Positions 19,947-28,625 of a stretch of DNA of 64,000 bases are shown here, piece by piece (positions within the stretch are counted from its first letter, which is position 1; each line of letters begins with the position of its first letter). Under the pieces are notes generated by a model that was not told the origin of the DNA, did not search any database, and worked only from the letters and a program-made list of their open reading frames with translations. The position numbers and the translations under genes are program-made. Origin of the DNA: Amycolatopsis nigrescens CSC17Ta-90 (GTDB lineage Bacteria > Actinomycetota > Actinomycetes > Mycobacteriales > Pseudonocardiaceae); contig NZ_ARVW01000001.1 in assembly GCF_000384315.1 (NCBI RefSeq), forward strand, positions 2,799,746 through 2,863,745, in the 5' to 3' direction.

Positions 19947-21101
19947 GTGGACAGGCGGAACTTCCTTCGCGCAGCAGTGCTCGGCGCGGGCGTCACCGCG
20001 TTCGGCAACACCCTCACCCCCTCGGCGCTGGCGGCACCGGCGCAGAACGGACCCAGCCCCTACGGCCCGCTCCAGCCGGCGGACGCCAACGGGGTGCAGC
20101 TACCGAACGGGTTCACCAGCAGGGTGGTAGCCAGATCCGGCCAGCAGGTGGCCGGGTACACCTGGCACAACGCGCCGGACGGCGGCGCGGTGTTCGCGGA
20201 CGGCAGCGGCTGGATCTACGTGTCGAACTCCGAGGTCACCCCCGGCGGCGGCGCCAGCGCGCTCAAGTTCGACTCCAGCGGCAACATCACCGGCGCCTAC
20301 CGGATCCTGGGCGGCACCAGGCAGAACTGCGCCGGCGGCGCGATGCCGTGGAACAAATGGCTCTCCTGCGAGGAAGTCGACCTCGGTTTCGTGTACGAGA
20401 CCGACCCGCACGGCCCGGCGTCCGCCGCCGTGCAGCGGCCGGCGATGGGCAGGTTCAAGCACGAGGCCGCGGCCGCGGACCCGGTGCGCAAGGCCATCTA
20501 CCTGACCGAGGACGTCTCCGACGGCTGCTTCTACCGGTTCGTCCCGAACACCTGGGGCGACCTCTCCAGCGGCAGCCTGCAGGCGCTCAAGGCGGGATCG
20601 GCCACCTCCGGCTCGTTCACCTGGGGCACCGTCGGCGACCCGGACGGCTCACCGACCGCGACCCGCAACCAGGTGTCCGGCGCGAAGCGGTTCAACGGCG
20701 GCGAGGGGCTGCACTACGCGAACGACACGGCCTGGTTCACCACCAAGGGCGACAACCGGGTCTGGCAGCTGAACCTGGCCAACAGCACCTACGAGCTGGC
20801 CTACGACGACTCGCTGGTCAGCCCCGGCAGTGCGCCGCTGACCGGGGTGGACAACGTCACCGGGACCGTCTCCGGCGACCTGTTCGTCGCCGAGGACGGC
20901 GGCAACATGGAGATCTGCATCATCACCCCGGACGACATCGTCGCGCCGTTCCTGCGGATCACCGGGCAGAGCGGCTCGGAGATCTGCGGCCCGGCGTTCA
21001 CCCCGGCCGGTAACCGGTTGTACTTCTCGTCCCAGCGCGGCACTTCCGGCTCGTCCAGCGGCGGCATCACCTACGAGGTGACCGGCCCCTTCCGCAGTTA
21101 A
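19947..21101 (+). CDS. Tat-exported PhoX-like (DUF839) protein
   Basis: Predicted extracytoplasmic beta-propeller of the PhoX/DUF839 family, whose known members are calcium-dependent alkaline phosphatases. The 384 residues start (GTG) with a twin-arginine signal, DRRNFLRAAVLGAG, cleaved near ALAAPA. Family features are PWNKWLSCEE, GRFKHEAAAADP, YLTEDVSDGCFYRF, EGLHYANDTAWFTTKGDNRVW and VAEDGGNMEICII. It is shorter than characterised PhoX enzymes (usually over 450 residues), so the phosphatase assignment is uncertain. It is a single gene ended by a strong hairpin. Confidence 0.82.
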   Translation: MDRRNFLRAAVLGAGVTAFGNTLTPSALAAPAQNGPSPYGPLQPADANGVQLPNGFTSRVVARSGQQVAGYTWHNAPDGGAVFADGSGWIYVSNSEVTPGGGASALKFDSSGNITGAYRILGGTRQNCAGGAMPWNKWLSCEEVDLGFVYETDPHGPASAAVQRPAMGRFKHEAAAADPVRKAIYLTEDVSDGCFYRFVPNTWGDLSSGSLQALKAGSATSGSFTWGTVGDPDGSPTATRNQVSGAKRFNGGEGLHYANDTAWFTTKGDNRVWQLNLANSTYELAYDDSLVSPGSAPLTGVDNVTGTVSGDLFVAEDGGNMEICIITPDDIVAPFLRITGQSGSEICGPAFTPAGNRLYFSSQRGTSGSSSGGITYEVTGPFRS

Positions 21102-21109
21102 CCCCCTAT

Positions 21110-21164
21110 GTCCGTGAAGGTGCCCTTGCCTACCTTCAAAGTAGGCAAGGGCACCTTCACGGAC
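21110..21164. terminator. 24-bp perfect hairpin between convergent genes
   Basis: Arms GTCCGTGAAGGTGCCCTTGC plus TAC and the exact complement with a 7-base loop, placed between the convergent PhoX-like and DedA genes. It is a bidirectional terminator-like palindrome without a T-tract. Confidence 0.75.
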
Positions 21165-21175
21165 TTCAGCGGGTT

Positions 21176-21877
21176 TCAGCGGGTGCGGGGGATGACTTGG
21201 GTGCGGTCCGGGTCGTCCTGGTCGTCCCGTGGCGGGCGGGAGCGCTCGCGGAGGCGGACCACCACGAAGGCCACCACCGCGACCGCGACCAGGCCGATCA
21301 CCGCGTACTGGAAGAAGCCGGCGTACTCGTCCACCACGTGCCAGTTCTCGCCGAGCAGGTAGCCGGCCACCACGAACAAGGTGTTCCAGATCAGGCTGCC
21401 CAGCGTGGTCAGCGACAGGAACTTCCAGAACGGCATCCGCTCGATCCCGGCCGGCAGCGAGATGAGGCTGCGGAAGATCGGCACCATCCGGCCGAAGAAC
21501 ACCGCCTTGGTGCCGTGCTTCGCGAACCAGGCTTCGGTCTTGTCGAAGTCCGAGGCCTTGACCAGCGGGATCTTCGTCATCAGCGCCCTGGTCCGGTCCC
21601 GGCCGAGCAGCCTGCCCAGCAGGTAGACGATGATCGCGCCGAGCACCGAGCCGACCGTGGTCCAGACCAGCGCGCCGACAAGGCTGAAGGTGCCCTGGCT
21701 CGCGGAGAAACCGGCCAGCGGCAGCACCAGCTCACTGGGGATCGGCGGGAACAGGTTGTCCAGGCCGACGATCACCGCCGCTCCCGGACCACCGAGGGTG
21801 TCCATCAGTGACACCGCCCAGCCGGCCAGCCCGCCCATCGGCTCGGTGGCGGTGTCGGTGAGTTGTGTGATCATCAC
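21176..21877 (-). CDS. DedA family membrane protein
   Basis: Integral membrane protein of the DedA/VTT family, members of which move undecaprenyl phosphate or phospholipids across the membrane. The 233 residues contain the family motifs DNLFPPIPSELVLPLAG, ALVWTTVGSVLGAIIVYLLGRLLG, FFGRMVPIFRSLISLPAG and NTLFVVAGYLLG. The conserved Glu of PSE and the Arg of GRMVPIFRS are present. The C-terminal tail is charged and rich in Arg/Asp. Two adjacent start codons (ATG ATG) lie at 21877/21874. Confidence 0.9.
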   Translation of the reverse strand: MMITQLTDTATEPMGGLAGWAVSLMDTLGGPGAAVIVGLDNLFPPIPSELVLPLAGFSASQGTFSLVGALVWTTVGSVLGAIIVYLLGRLLGRDRTRALMTKIPLVKASDFDKTEAWFAKHGTKAVFFGRMVPIFRSLISLPAGIERMPFWKFLSLTTLGSLIWNTLFVVAGYLLGENWHVVDEYAGFFQYAVIGLVAVAVVAFVVVRLRERSRPPRDDQDDPDRTQVIPRTR

Positions 21878-22031
21878 GGCCTTCCCTGGTCGTCGTCCAT
21901 GACAACGAACCTAGAAATCGGCCGGGTTCCGGACCATGGGGTGAGCTGTCCCATATGTCTGATGTGCACCACACCCGGCACCTGTGGAAAACCGCAGTAC
22001 CACTCCGGACCACCCCGGCTAACCTGCCCGT

Positions 22032-23180
22032 ATGCCGCCCTACGTCAGCCGCGCCCTGCGCAAAGCGGTGCGCACCACTGCCGGGCTGACCATCGGCGGC
22101 CTCACCGCGTTCGCCGAACTCGCCTTCGTCCTCGTCACCGGGCCCGTGCTGGCGGTGCCGCCGGCCCGCCGTGCGATCTTCGCCAAGGCCAGGCTGATCG
22201 CCGAGTTCGAGCGCCGCAGGCTGGCGAAGTACCTCGACGTCGAGACCCCGGACGACTACCCCGGCCGCCGGGCCTGGCAGTACCTGGCGGTGCGCTGGCT
22301 GATCGGCTGGCTCGGCATCGGCGTGCTGGTGCTGATCGCGGCGGGCGCGGTCACCGGCCTGATCATGGGCTGGCAGGTGATCAACGGGCGACACATGGGC
22401 GGCGGGCAGGGGGAGGCCAGCTGGTACGACCCGATCACGCTGGCCCTGTTCGGCGGGCTGCTGATCTTCGTCACGCTCCAGGGCTTCATCGGGGTGGTCG
22501 GGCTGGACCGGAAGCTGGCCGTCCGGCTGCTCAACCCCGGCGGGCAGGAACTGCTGCGCCGCCGGGTCACCGAGCTGGCCACCAGCAGGGCCGAGGTGGT
22601 CGAGGTGGTGAACGAGGAGCGCCGCCGGATCGAGCGCGACCTGCACGACGGGGTGCAGCAGCGGCTGGTCGCGCTCGGCATGCTGCTCGGCCGCGCCCGG
22701 CGGGCCAAGGAGCAGGAGCACGCGGACGAGCTGCTGCGCCAGGCGCATCTGGAGTCCCAGCTGGCCCTGAACGACCTGCGGGAGGTCACCTGGCGGGTGT
22801 ACCCGATCGCCCTGCACGAGGCCGGGCTGCACACCGCGCTGGAGGCTCTGGCCGAACGGTCCAGCCTGCCGGTCCGGTTCCGCTACGAGCTGGCGCGCCG
22901 CGCGGACATCGCGGTCGAGACGGTGGCCTACTTCGTGGTCTCCGAGGCCGTCACCAACGCGATCAAGCACGCCGGCGCCACCCTGGTCGAGATCGAGGTG
23001 CGGCAGAGCGGGACCATCATCACCGTGCGGATCATCGACGACGGCGCCGGCGGCGCCGACGCCTCCGGCAGCGGGCTGTCCGGGCTGGCGCGGCGGGTCG
23101 CCGCGGCGGACGGCCGGTTCACAGTGGACAGTCCGGCCGGCGGGCCGACCACGATCACCGCGGAGCTGCCGTGCGGGTGA
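22032..23180 (+). CDS. NarL-type sensor histidine kinase
   Basis: Membrane sensor kinase of the HisKA_3 family, 382 residues. The N-terminal part has about four hydrophobic segments (AGLTIGGLTAFAELAFVLV, WLGIGVLVLIAAGAVTGLI, ALFGGLLIFVTLQGFIGVV) of the actinobacterial putative-sensor domain. The phosphoacceptor His lies in ERDLHDGVQQRLVALG near residue 204. The ATPase domain shows EAVTNAIKHAGAT (N box), DDGAGGADASGSGLSGL (G boxes) and GPTTITAELP. Its stop lies inside the next gene, so it is translationally coupled to the response regulator. The signal is unknown. Confidence 0.92.
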   Translation: MPPYVSRALRKAVRTTAGLTIGGLTAFAELAFVLVTGPVLAVPPARRAIFAKARLIAEFERRRLAKYLDVETPDDYPGRRAWQYLAVRWLIGWLGIGVLVLIAAGAVTGLIMGWQVINGRHMGGGQGEASWYDPITLALFGGLLIFVTLQGFIGVVGLDRKLAVRLLNPGGQELLRRRVTELATSRAEVVEVVNEERRRIERDLHDGVQQRLVALGMLLGRARRAKEQEHADELLRQAHLESQLALNDLREVTWRVYPIALHEAGLHTALEALAERSSLPVRFRYELARRADIAVETVAYFVVSEAVTNAIKHAGATLVEIEVRQSGTIITVRIIDDGAGGADASGSGLSGLARRVAAADGRFTVDSPAGGPTTITAELPCG

Positions 23181-23815
23181 TTCTCGCCGAGGACTCCACC
23201 CTGCTCCGGGAAGGGCTGATCCGGCTGCTGGCCGAGGAGGGGCACGAGGTGCTCGCCGCGGTGGGCGACGCCGCGGCGCTGCTCGCCGCGACGGAGGCGC
23301 ACCGGCCGGACGTGGTGGTCACCGACGTCCGGATGCCGCCGTCGCACACCGACGAGGGCCTGCGCGCGGCGCTGGAGATCCGCACCCGCTGGCCCGACGT
23401 TGGCGTGCTGGTGCTTTCGCAGTACGTGGAGAAGCGCTACGCGACCGAGCTGATCACCGGCGACGGCGGCCGCGTCGGCTACCTGCTCAAGGACAGGGTG
23501 GTCCAGGTCGGCGAGTTTCTGGACGCACTGGAACGGGTCGGCGCCGGCGGCGCGGCCTTCGACCCGGAGGTGGTCCGCCGGCTGCTGGCCCGCACCACGC
23601 ACAGCGACCCGCTGGCGAAGCTGACCACGCGTGAACGGGACGTGCTGGAGAAGATGGCCGAAGGCCACACCAACGCGAGCATCGCGGCCGCGCTCTACGT
23701 TTCCCAGAGCGCGGTGGAAAAGCACGTCAACGCCATCTTCGACAAGCTCGGCCTGCAGCACGCCACCGGCTACAGCCGCCGGGTGCTCGCGGTGCTGCGC
23801 TACCTCGGTTCGTGA
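23171..23815 (+). CDS. LuxR/NarL-family response regulator
   Basis: DNA-binding partner of the preceding kinase, 214 residues. The receiver domain has the acidic pair in ILAEDSTLLREG, the phosphoacceptor Asp in VVVTDVRMP near residue 52, and Lys in GYLLKDRV. The C-terminal LuxR helix-turn-helix is LTTRERDVLEKMAEGHTNAS with AVEKHVNAIFDKL. GTG 23171 overlaps the kinase gene by 10 bases. Confidence 0.93.
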   Translation: MRVILAEDSTLLREGLIRLLAEEGHEVLAAVGDAAALLAATEAHRPDVVVTDVRMPPSHTDEGLRAALEIRTRWPDVGVLVLSQYVEKRYATELITGDGGRVGYLLKDRVVQVGEFLDALERVGAGGAAFDPEVVRRLLARTTHSDPLAKLTTRERDVLEKMAEGHTNASIAAALYVSQSAVEKHVNAIFDKLGLQHATGYSRRVLAVLRYLGS

Positions 23816-23824
23816 GCACGGGGC

Positions 23825-24667
23825 TCATTTCAGCGCCAGCATGGCGATCGCGGCACCGGCGAAGAGCAGCCCCGCGACCTGCCGCCGGTTGACCCGCTCG
23901 GACAGCAGCACCAGCCCCAGCACCACCGGGATCGCCGGGTAGAGCGCGGCCAGCACGGTGGCCACCGACATCAGCTGGCGGTGCGTCGCGGCCAGGTAGA
24001 GCAGGGTGGCCGCGGTGCCGATGGCGCCGGCCGCGAGCACCCCGCCGAGCGACCGGCCCGGCAGCCGCCACGGCGCCCGGCCCGCCGCCACCATCGGCAA
24101 CAGGGCCAGCACCGACACGATCCGGCTGAGCGCCACCGGCCACAACCCCGCCTCGACCGGAATCCGCGAGATGGCGAGGAAATGCGCGGCGAACCCGACA
24201 CCGGCGATCAGCGCGTGGCCGATACCGCCCCGGCTGCCGGTGCCGTCGGTGTTGTTGGCCCCTTGGGAGACAAGCCAAATCGCCGGCAACGCGAGCACGA
24301 TCCCGGCCAATGCCACCGGCGCCGGGCGTTCACCGAGAAAGGCCAGCCCGATCAGCACCGGCAGCGCCACCGCGCCGACGTCGCTCAGCGGCACGACCAC
24401 GCTCATCGGCCCGTTTCCCATGGCACGGAATAGAAAACCCACGCCGACCGCGGTACCGACCCCGGACAGTGCAGCCCAGGCCCACGCCCCCGCGCTGAAC
24501 GGCGCGGCCGTCGCGAAGGGCAGCACGAGCAGGCTCACCGCGGTACCGCCGAGCTGCGCGTACAACGCGACGGTAAGTCCGTTCACCCGCCGGGAAAACA
24601 CCCCGCTGAGGAAGTGCGACGTGCCGAAGCACACCGCCGACGTCAACGCCAGCACTTCACCATGCAT
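23825..24667 (-). CDS. EamA/DMT family exporter
   Basis: Ten-helix drug/metabolite transporter of the EamA type, 280 residues, substrate unknown. Two EamA repeats are visible, each ending in a typical segment: LPVLIGLAFLGERPAPVALAG in the first half and IPVVLGLVLLSERVNRRQVAGLLF in the second, with the conserved Glu-Arg. The start ATG lies within a perfect palindrome, so initiation is probably controlled there. It converges with the response regulator gene. Confidence 0.87.
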   Translation of the reverse strand: MHGEVLALTSAVCFGTSHFLSGVFSRRVNGLTVALYAQLGGTAVSLLVLPFATAAPFSAGAWAWAALSGVGTAVGVGFLFRAMGNGPMSVVVPLSDVGAVALPVLIGLAFLGERPAPVALAGIVLALPAIWLVSQGANNTDGTGSRGGIGHALIAGVGFAAHFLAISRIPVEAGLWPVALSRIVSVLALLPMVAAGRAPWRLPGRSLGGVLAAGAIGTAATLLYLAATHRQLMSVATVLAALYPAIPVVLGLVLLSERVNRRQVAGLLFAGAAIAMLALK

Positions 24668-24678
24668 GACTCATGCAT
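24662..24678. promoter_or_regulatory. 17-bp palindrome covering the EamA start codon
   Basis: ATGCATGA-C-TCATGCAT, perfect on both arms, spans the start codon at 24665-24667. A minus-strand TATGTT lies at about 24679-24684, just upstream. A leaderless mRNA with an operator over the start is suggested. No regulator gene is adjacent. Confidence 0.55.
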
Positions 24679-24722
24679 AACATACCACCCGCGCCCCCGC
24701 TACCCGTCCCTGGAACGGCGGG

Positions 24723-25817
24723 TCAGGCGCGGCCGCGGCGCCACTCGTGGGCGAGCAGCCAGGCGAGGTACAGGCCGCCGATCGCGCCGGTCGCGATGCC
24801 GACCGGCAGCTGCGTCGGCGAGAACGCCCGCTGCACCACGAAGTCGCTGAGCACCAGCAGGAACGCGCCCATCAGCGCGGAGGCCACCAGCGCCGGCCCG
24901 GCCGCCTTGGTCAGCCGGCGCGCCAGCTGCGGCGCGGCCAGCGCCAGGAAGGTGATCGGCCCGGCCGCCGCGGTGGCGATGGAGACCAGCATGACGCTGA
25001 CCACGATCAGCACCAGCCTGGACCGCTCCGCCGGCACGCCGAGCGCTTTCGCCTTGTCGTCGCCGAGTTCCAGCATGGCCAGCCGCCTGCCGTAGTAGAA
25101 CGCGATCGGCAGCAGGACGGCGATCCCGATGCCGACCGGCTCGGCGTGCTCCCAGCCGCGCCCGTTGAGCGTGCCGACCAGCCAGGTCTGCGCGGCCAGT
25201 GCCTCCTGCAGCGAAGCGCGGGTGAGCAGATATCCGTTGACCGACACCAGCATCGCGCCGACACCGATGCCGACCAGGATCAGCCGCAGCCCGTGCACCC
25301 CGTTCTTGTAGGCCAGCAGGTAGAGCACGATCGCGGTGCCGATCCCGCCGGCCAGCGCGCCGCCGGCCACCGCGAACATGCTGCCGTTGAGCACCACGAT
25401 CACGATCAGCGCGCCGGTCGAGGAGCCGAAGGTGAAGCCGATGATGTCCGGACTGCCCAGCGCGTTGCCGGAAACGCTCTGCATGATCGCGCCGCTGACC
25501 GCGAGCGCGGCACCGACGAACAACCCGGTCAGCAGCCTGGGCAGGCGCAGGGTGGTGACCACGAAGTCGGCACCGGGCGGGCCGTTGCCGACCAGGGTCT
25601 GCAGCACCTCGGTCACCGAAAGCTGGTAGTCGCCGGTGGTCATCGCGACGGTGCCGATGGCGAGCACCGCGACCAGCAGGGCGAGGCAGATCGTGAGCAT
25701 CCTGGCGGTCAGCCGGAGCGACAGCAGGTCGCCCGGCGTGCGCAGCACCCGCTGCCGGGTCCCAGTGGGCCCAGTGGACCCAGTGGGCTCCGTCTTCACA
25801 GTCTTCACGGCGCTCAC
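24723..25817 (-). CDS. FecCD-type iron-siderophore permease (second subunit)
   Basis: Membrane subunit of a ferric-siderophore ABC importer (BtuC/FecCD family), 364 residues with about ten helices. Family signatures are TLRLPRLLTGLFVGAALAVSG, SGNALGSPDIIGFTFGSSTGA, AAAGPITFLALAAPQLARRL and the terminal LPVGIATGAIGGLYLAWLL. GTG 25815-25817 overlaps the upstream permease stop (GTGA), indicating coupling. The frame is open farther upstream, but that sequence is the shadow of the first permease. No ATPase gene follows, so the ATPase must be encoded elsewhere. Confidence 0.92.
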   Translation of the reverse strand: MSAVKTVKTEPTGSTGPTGTRQRVLRTPGDLLSLRLTARMLTICLALLVAVLAIGTVAMTTGDYQLSVTEVLQTLVGNGPPGADFVVTTLRLPRLLTGLFVGAALAVSGAIMQSVSGNALGSPDIIGFTFGSSTGALIVIVVLNGSMFAVAGGALAGGIGTAIVLYLLAYKNGVHGLRLILVGIGVGAMLVSVNGYLLTRASLQEALAAQTWLVGTLNGRGWEHAEPVGIGIAVLLPIAFYYGRRLAMLELGDDKAKALGVPAERSRLVLIVVSVMLVSIATAAAGPITFLALAAPQLARRLTKAAGPALVASALMGAFLLVLSDFVVQRAFSPTQLPVGIATGAIGGLYLAWLLAHEWRRGRA

Positions 25818-26845
25818 AGCCTGGCCAGCTTCCGGCGGCGGCAGAGCAGGATGAACACCGGCGCGCCGATGAACGCGGTGACGATGCCGACCTCCAGTTC
25901 CTCGGTGTCGCTGAGCATCCGGCCGATCACGTCCGAGCCGATCAGCAGCATCGGCGCGAGCACCATCGAGTAGGGCAGCACCCACCGCTGGTCCGGCCCG
26001 ACCAGCAGCCTGGCCACATGCGGCACGGCCAGCCCGACGAAGGACAGCGGTCCGGCCGCGGCGGTGGCCGCCCCGCAGAGCAGGGTCACCGCCACCGCGC
26101 CGAGCAGCCTGGTCATGCCGACCCGCGCGCCGAGCGCCTTGCCGGCCTGCTCGCCCAGCGCGAGCGCGTTCAGCGGACGGGCCTGCGCCAGCGCCAGCAC
26201 GATGCCGACCAGGATGAACGGGGCCACCTGGTACACCACGTCGATCTTGCGTCCGGCCAGCGAGCCCACGTTCCAGAACCGGAAGGAGTTGAACGCGGTC
26301 GGGTCGAGCAGCAGCACGGCCTGGATGAAGGCGAACAGCACCGCGGTGATCGCGGCACCGGCCAGCACCAACCGTTCCGGGGTGGCCGAGCTGCGCCCGG
26401 AGGTGCCGAGCACGTAGACCACGACGGACGCGATGGCCGCGCCGGCGAAGGCGAACCAGACGTACCCGGTGATGGTGCCGACGCCGAGGAAGCCGATCGC
26501 GACGACCACCGCGGCGGAGGCGCCCATGGTCACCCCGAGCAGGCCGGGATCCGCGAGCGGGTTGCGGGTCAGCGCCTGCATCAGCGCGCCTGCCAGGCCG
26601 AGCGCCGCGCCGACCAGCAGGCCGAGCACCGCCCGCGGGATGCGGAGGTCGTGGATGATGATCGCGTCGCTGGAGCCGTCGTTGTGCCACAGCACGTCCC
26701 AGGTGGCGCTGAACGGGATGTCCCTGGTCCCGATCCAGATGCTGACCAGGCAGATCAGTACCAGCACGGCGATCGCGGCCAGCAGGCCGAGCGCGCGTAA
26801 CGACTGCGCCCTGGCGAGCTTGGGCGCGGTGGTCCGGACCGCCAC
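25814..26845 (-). CDS. FecCD-type iron-siderophore permease (first subunit)
   Basis: Partner permease of the same importer, 343 residues. Motifs are LRIPRAVLGLLVGAALGLAG, TRNPLADPGLLGVTMGASAA, AAAGPLSFVGLAVPHVARLL (coupling region) and LEVGIVTAFIGAPVFILLCR. GTG 26845 is preceded by GAGGAGGTCACC. It is first in a two-gene unit under an iron box at 26880, diverging from the ABC exporter-fold pair. With the two lipoprotein binding proteins at 57-59 kb it would import the ferri-siderophore. Confidence 0.93.
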   Translation of the reverse strand: MAVRTTAPKLARAQSLRALGLLAAIAVLVLICLVSIWIGTRDIPFSATWDVLWHNDGSSDAIIIHDLRIPRAVLGLLVGAALGLAGALMQALTRNPLADPGLLGVTMGASAAVVVAIGFLGVGTITGYVWFAFAGAAIASVVVYVLGTSGRSSATPERLVLAGAAITAVLFAFIQAVLLLDPTAFNSFRFWNVGSLAGRKIDVVYQVAPFILVGIVLALAQARPLNALALGEQAGKALGARVGMTRLLGAVAVTLLCGAATAAAGPLSFVGLAVPHVARLLVGPDQRWVLPYSMVLAPMLLIGSDVIGRMLSDTEELEVGIVTAFIGAPVFILLCRRRKLARL

Positions 26846-26879
26846 CGGTGACCTCCTCGCACACGAATCCGAAGTTTTC

Positions 26880-26898
26880 TTAGACTAGCCTTACCTAT
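26880..26898. promoter_or_regulatory. IdeR/DmdR-type iron box
   Basis: TTAGACTAGCCTTACCTAT matches the 19-bp actinobacterial iron-box consensus (TTAGGTTAGSCTAACCTAA) at 15 positions. It lies in the 79-base interval between the divergent permease and ABC genes, 35 bases before one start and 27 before the other, so it can repress both under iron-replete conditions. Confidence 0.8.
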
Positions 26899-26924
26899 CT
26901 GGACGGCCGACGGAAGGTGGCAGC

Positions 26925-28625
26925 GTGCGCGGTGGGAATCCGGAAGCACCGCGAGCGGGTGGTGTCCTCCGCGGCGCCATCTCCGGCCAGCGGAGGCAGG
27001 TCGTACTCGCCTCGGTGCTGGCCGCCGGCCACCAGGGCGGCGAGGCGCTGGTGCCGGTGGTGATCGGCCTGGTGATCGACAGCGCGGTGGCCACCGGCTC
27101 GGCGGCCGACCTGGTGCGCTGGCTGATCGTACTGGCCGCGGTCTTCGCCATGTTGTCCTTCAGCTATCGGTTCGGCGCGCGGGCCGCCGAACGCGCCGCC
27201 GAACGCGCCGCGCACGAGCTGCGCGTGCGGCTCAGCGAACGCGTGCTGGACGCCCGCGGCGGCGCGGAAACCGGGCACCTGCCCGGCGCGCTGGTGAACA
27301 TCGCCACCGGGGACGCCAAGCGGGTCGGCGGGGTCAACGGGGTGCTGCCGTTCGGCATCGCCGGGCTGACCGGGCTGCTGGTCAGCGCGATCGCGCTGCT
27401 CCGGATGTCCGTGCCGCTGGGCCTGCTGGTGCTGCTGGGCACGCCGCCGCTGCTGTACCTGGCGCACCTGATCGGCAAGCCGCTGGAGCGGCGCAGCGGG
27501 GTGGAGCAGGAACGCGCCGCGCACGCCTCCGGTATCGCCGCCGACCTGGTGTCCGGGCTGCGCGTGCTCAAGGGCATCGGCGCGGAGTCCGCGGCGGTGT
27601 CCCGGTACCGGCGCACCAGCCGCGACTCGCTGGCCGCGACCCTGCGCTCGGCCCGCGCGCAGTCCTGGCACGACGGCGCGATCCTGGCGCTGACCGGGGT
27701 GTTCATCGCGATCGTCGCGCTGGTCGGCGGCAGGCTGGCGGCCTCCGGCGCGATCAGCGTCGGTGACCTGGTGGCCGCGGTCGGGCTGGCCCAGTTCCTG
27801 ATCGGGCCGTTCCACATCTTCGCCTACGCCAACGGTGAGCTGGCCCAGGGCCGGGCGTCCGCGGCGCGGATCGCGGACGTGCTGGCCGCCGAGCCCGCGG
27901 TGCGCCCCGGCGACGGCGAGCTGCCGTCGTCGATCCTCGGCCGCGTTCGACTTTCCGGGGTCAGCCACGGGATCCTGCGCGACGTACGGCTGGAGGTGGC
28001 GCCGGGCGAACTGGTCGGCGTGGTGGCCACCGACCCCGCCGGCGCCACCGATCTGCTGGCCTGCCTCGGCCGCGAGGCCGACCCCGGCTCCGGCGCGGTC
28101 GAGCTGGACGGGGTAAATCTGTCCACTGTGGACCCCAATGTGGTCAGGGGCGCGATACTGGTCGCCGCGCACGACGCCGACCTGTTCGAAGGCACCCTGC
28201 TGGAGAACGTCAGCGCCGCCGCGAACGGCTCGAACGTGCACCGGGCGATGGCCGCCGCCACCGCCGACGAGGTCGCCGAAACCCTGCCGCACGGCGAAGA
28301 AACCCGGCTCACCGAACGCGGCCGGTCGCTCTCCGGCGGCCAGCGGCAGCGGGTCGCACTGGCAAGGGCACTGGCCGCGAACCCGCCGGTGCTGCTGGTG
28401 CACGATCCGACCACGGCGGTGGACACCGTCACCGAGGCGCGGATCGCGGCCGAGATCGCGGACCTGCGGCGCGACCGCACCACCATCATGGTGACCACCA
28501 GCCCGGCCCTGCTCGCGGTAACCGACCGGGTGCTGGTGCTCGACGGCGGCCACCTCACGGCCGAGGGCAAGCACGCGGATCTGGTGCACGACAACGCTTC
28601 CTACCGAGCGGCGGTGCTCTCATGA
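26925..28625 (+). CDS. ABC exporter-fold half-transporter, degenerate ATP site subunit
   Basis: Type IV (exporter-fold) half-transporter with membrane domain (about 1-320) and nucleotide-binding domain, 566 residues. The Walker A region reads VATDPAGATD near residue 368, without the Lys. Walker B is LLVHDPTTAVD, with Pro replacing the catalytic Glu, and the H-loop His is replaced (VTTSPA). The signature LSGGQRQRVALARAL is intact. It therefore needs its partner's Walker motifs. Its stop overlaps the next start (ATGA), so a heterodimer is expected. Placed behind an iron box, it probably exports the siderophore; an IrtAB-like import role is possible. Confidence 0.9.
   Translation: MRGGNPEAPRAGGVLRGAISGQRRQVVLASVLAAGHQGGEALVPVVIGLVIDSAVATGSAADLVRWLIVLAAVFAMLSFSYRFGARAAERAAERAAHELRVRLSERVLDARGGAETGHLPGALVNIATGDAKRVGGVNGVLPFGIAGLTGLLVSAIALLRMSVPLGLLVLLGTPPLLYLAHLIGKPLERRSGVEQERAAHASGIAADLVSGLRVLKGIGAESAAVSRYRRTSRDSLAATLRSARAQSWHDGAILALTGVFIAIVALVGGRLAASGAISVGDLVAAVGLAQFLIGPFHIFAYANGELAQGRASAARIADVLAAEPAVRPGDGELPSSILGRVRLSGVSHGILRDVRLEVAPGELVGVVATDPAGATDLLACLGREADPGSGAVELDGVNLSTVDPNVVRGAILVAAHDADLFEGTLLENVSAAANGSNVHRAMAAATADEVAETLPHGEETRLTERGRSLSGGQRQRVALARALAANPPVLLVHDPTTAVDTVTEARIAAEIADLRRDRTTIMVTTSPALLAVTDRVLVLDGGHLTAEGKHADLVHDNASYRAAVLS

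Noticed and set aside
24723..26864. A single 713-codon frame spanning both FecCD permeases
   Set aside because: Its first half is a shadow of the upstream permease. The true second permease starts at GTG 25817, overlapping the upstream stop, and only that part is permease-like.
26925..28625. Subunit 1 of the ABC pair as a pseudogene because of its broken Walker motifs
   Set aside because: The frame is intact, the LSGGQ signature is preserved, and the losses complement the partner exactly, as in functional asymmetric heterodimers.
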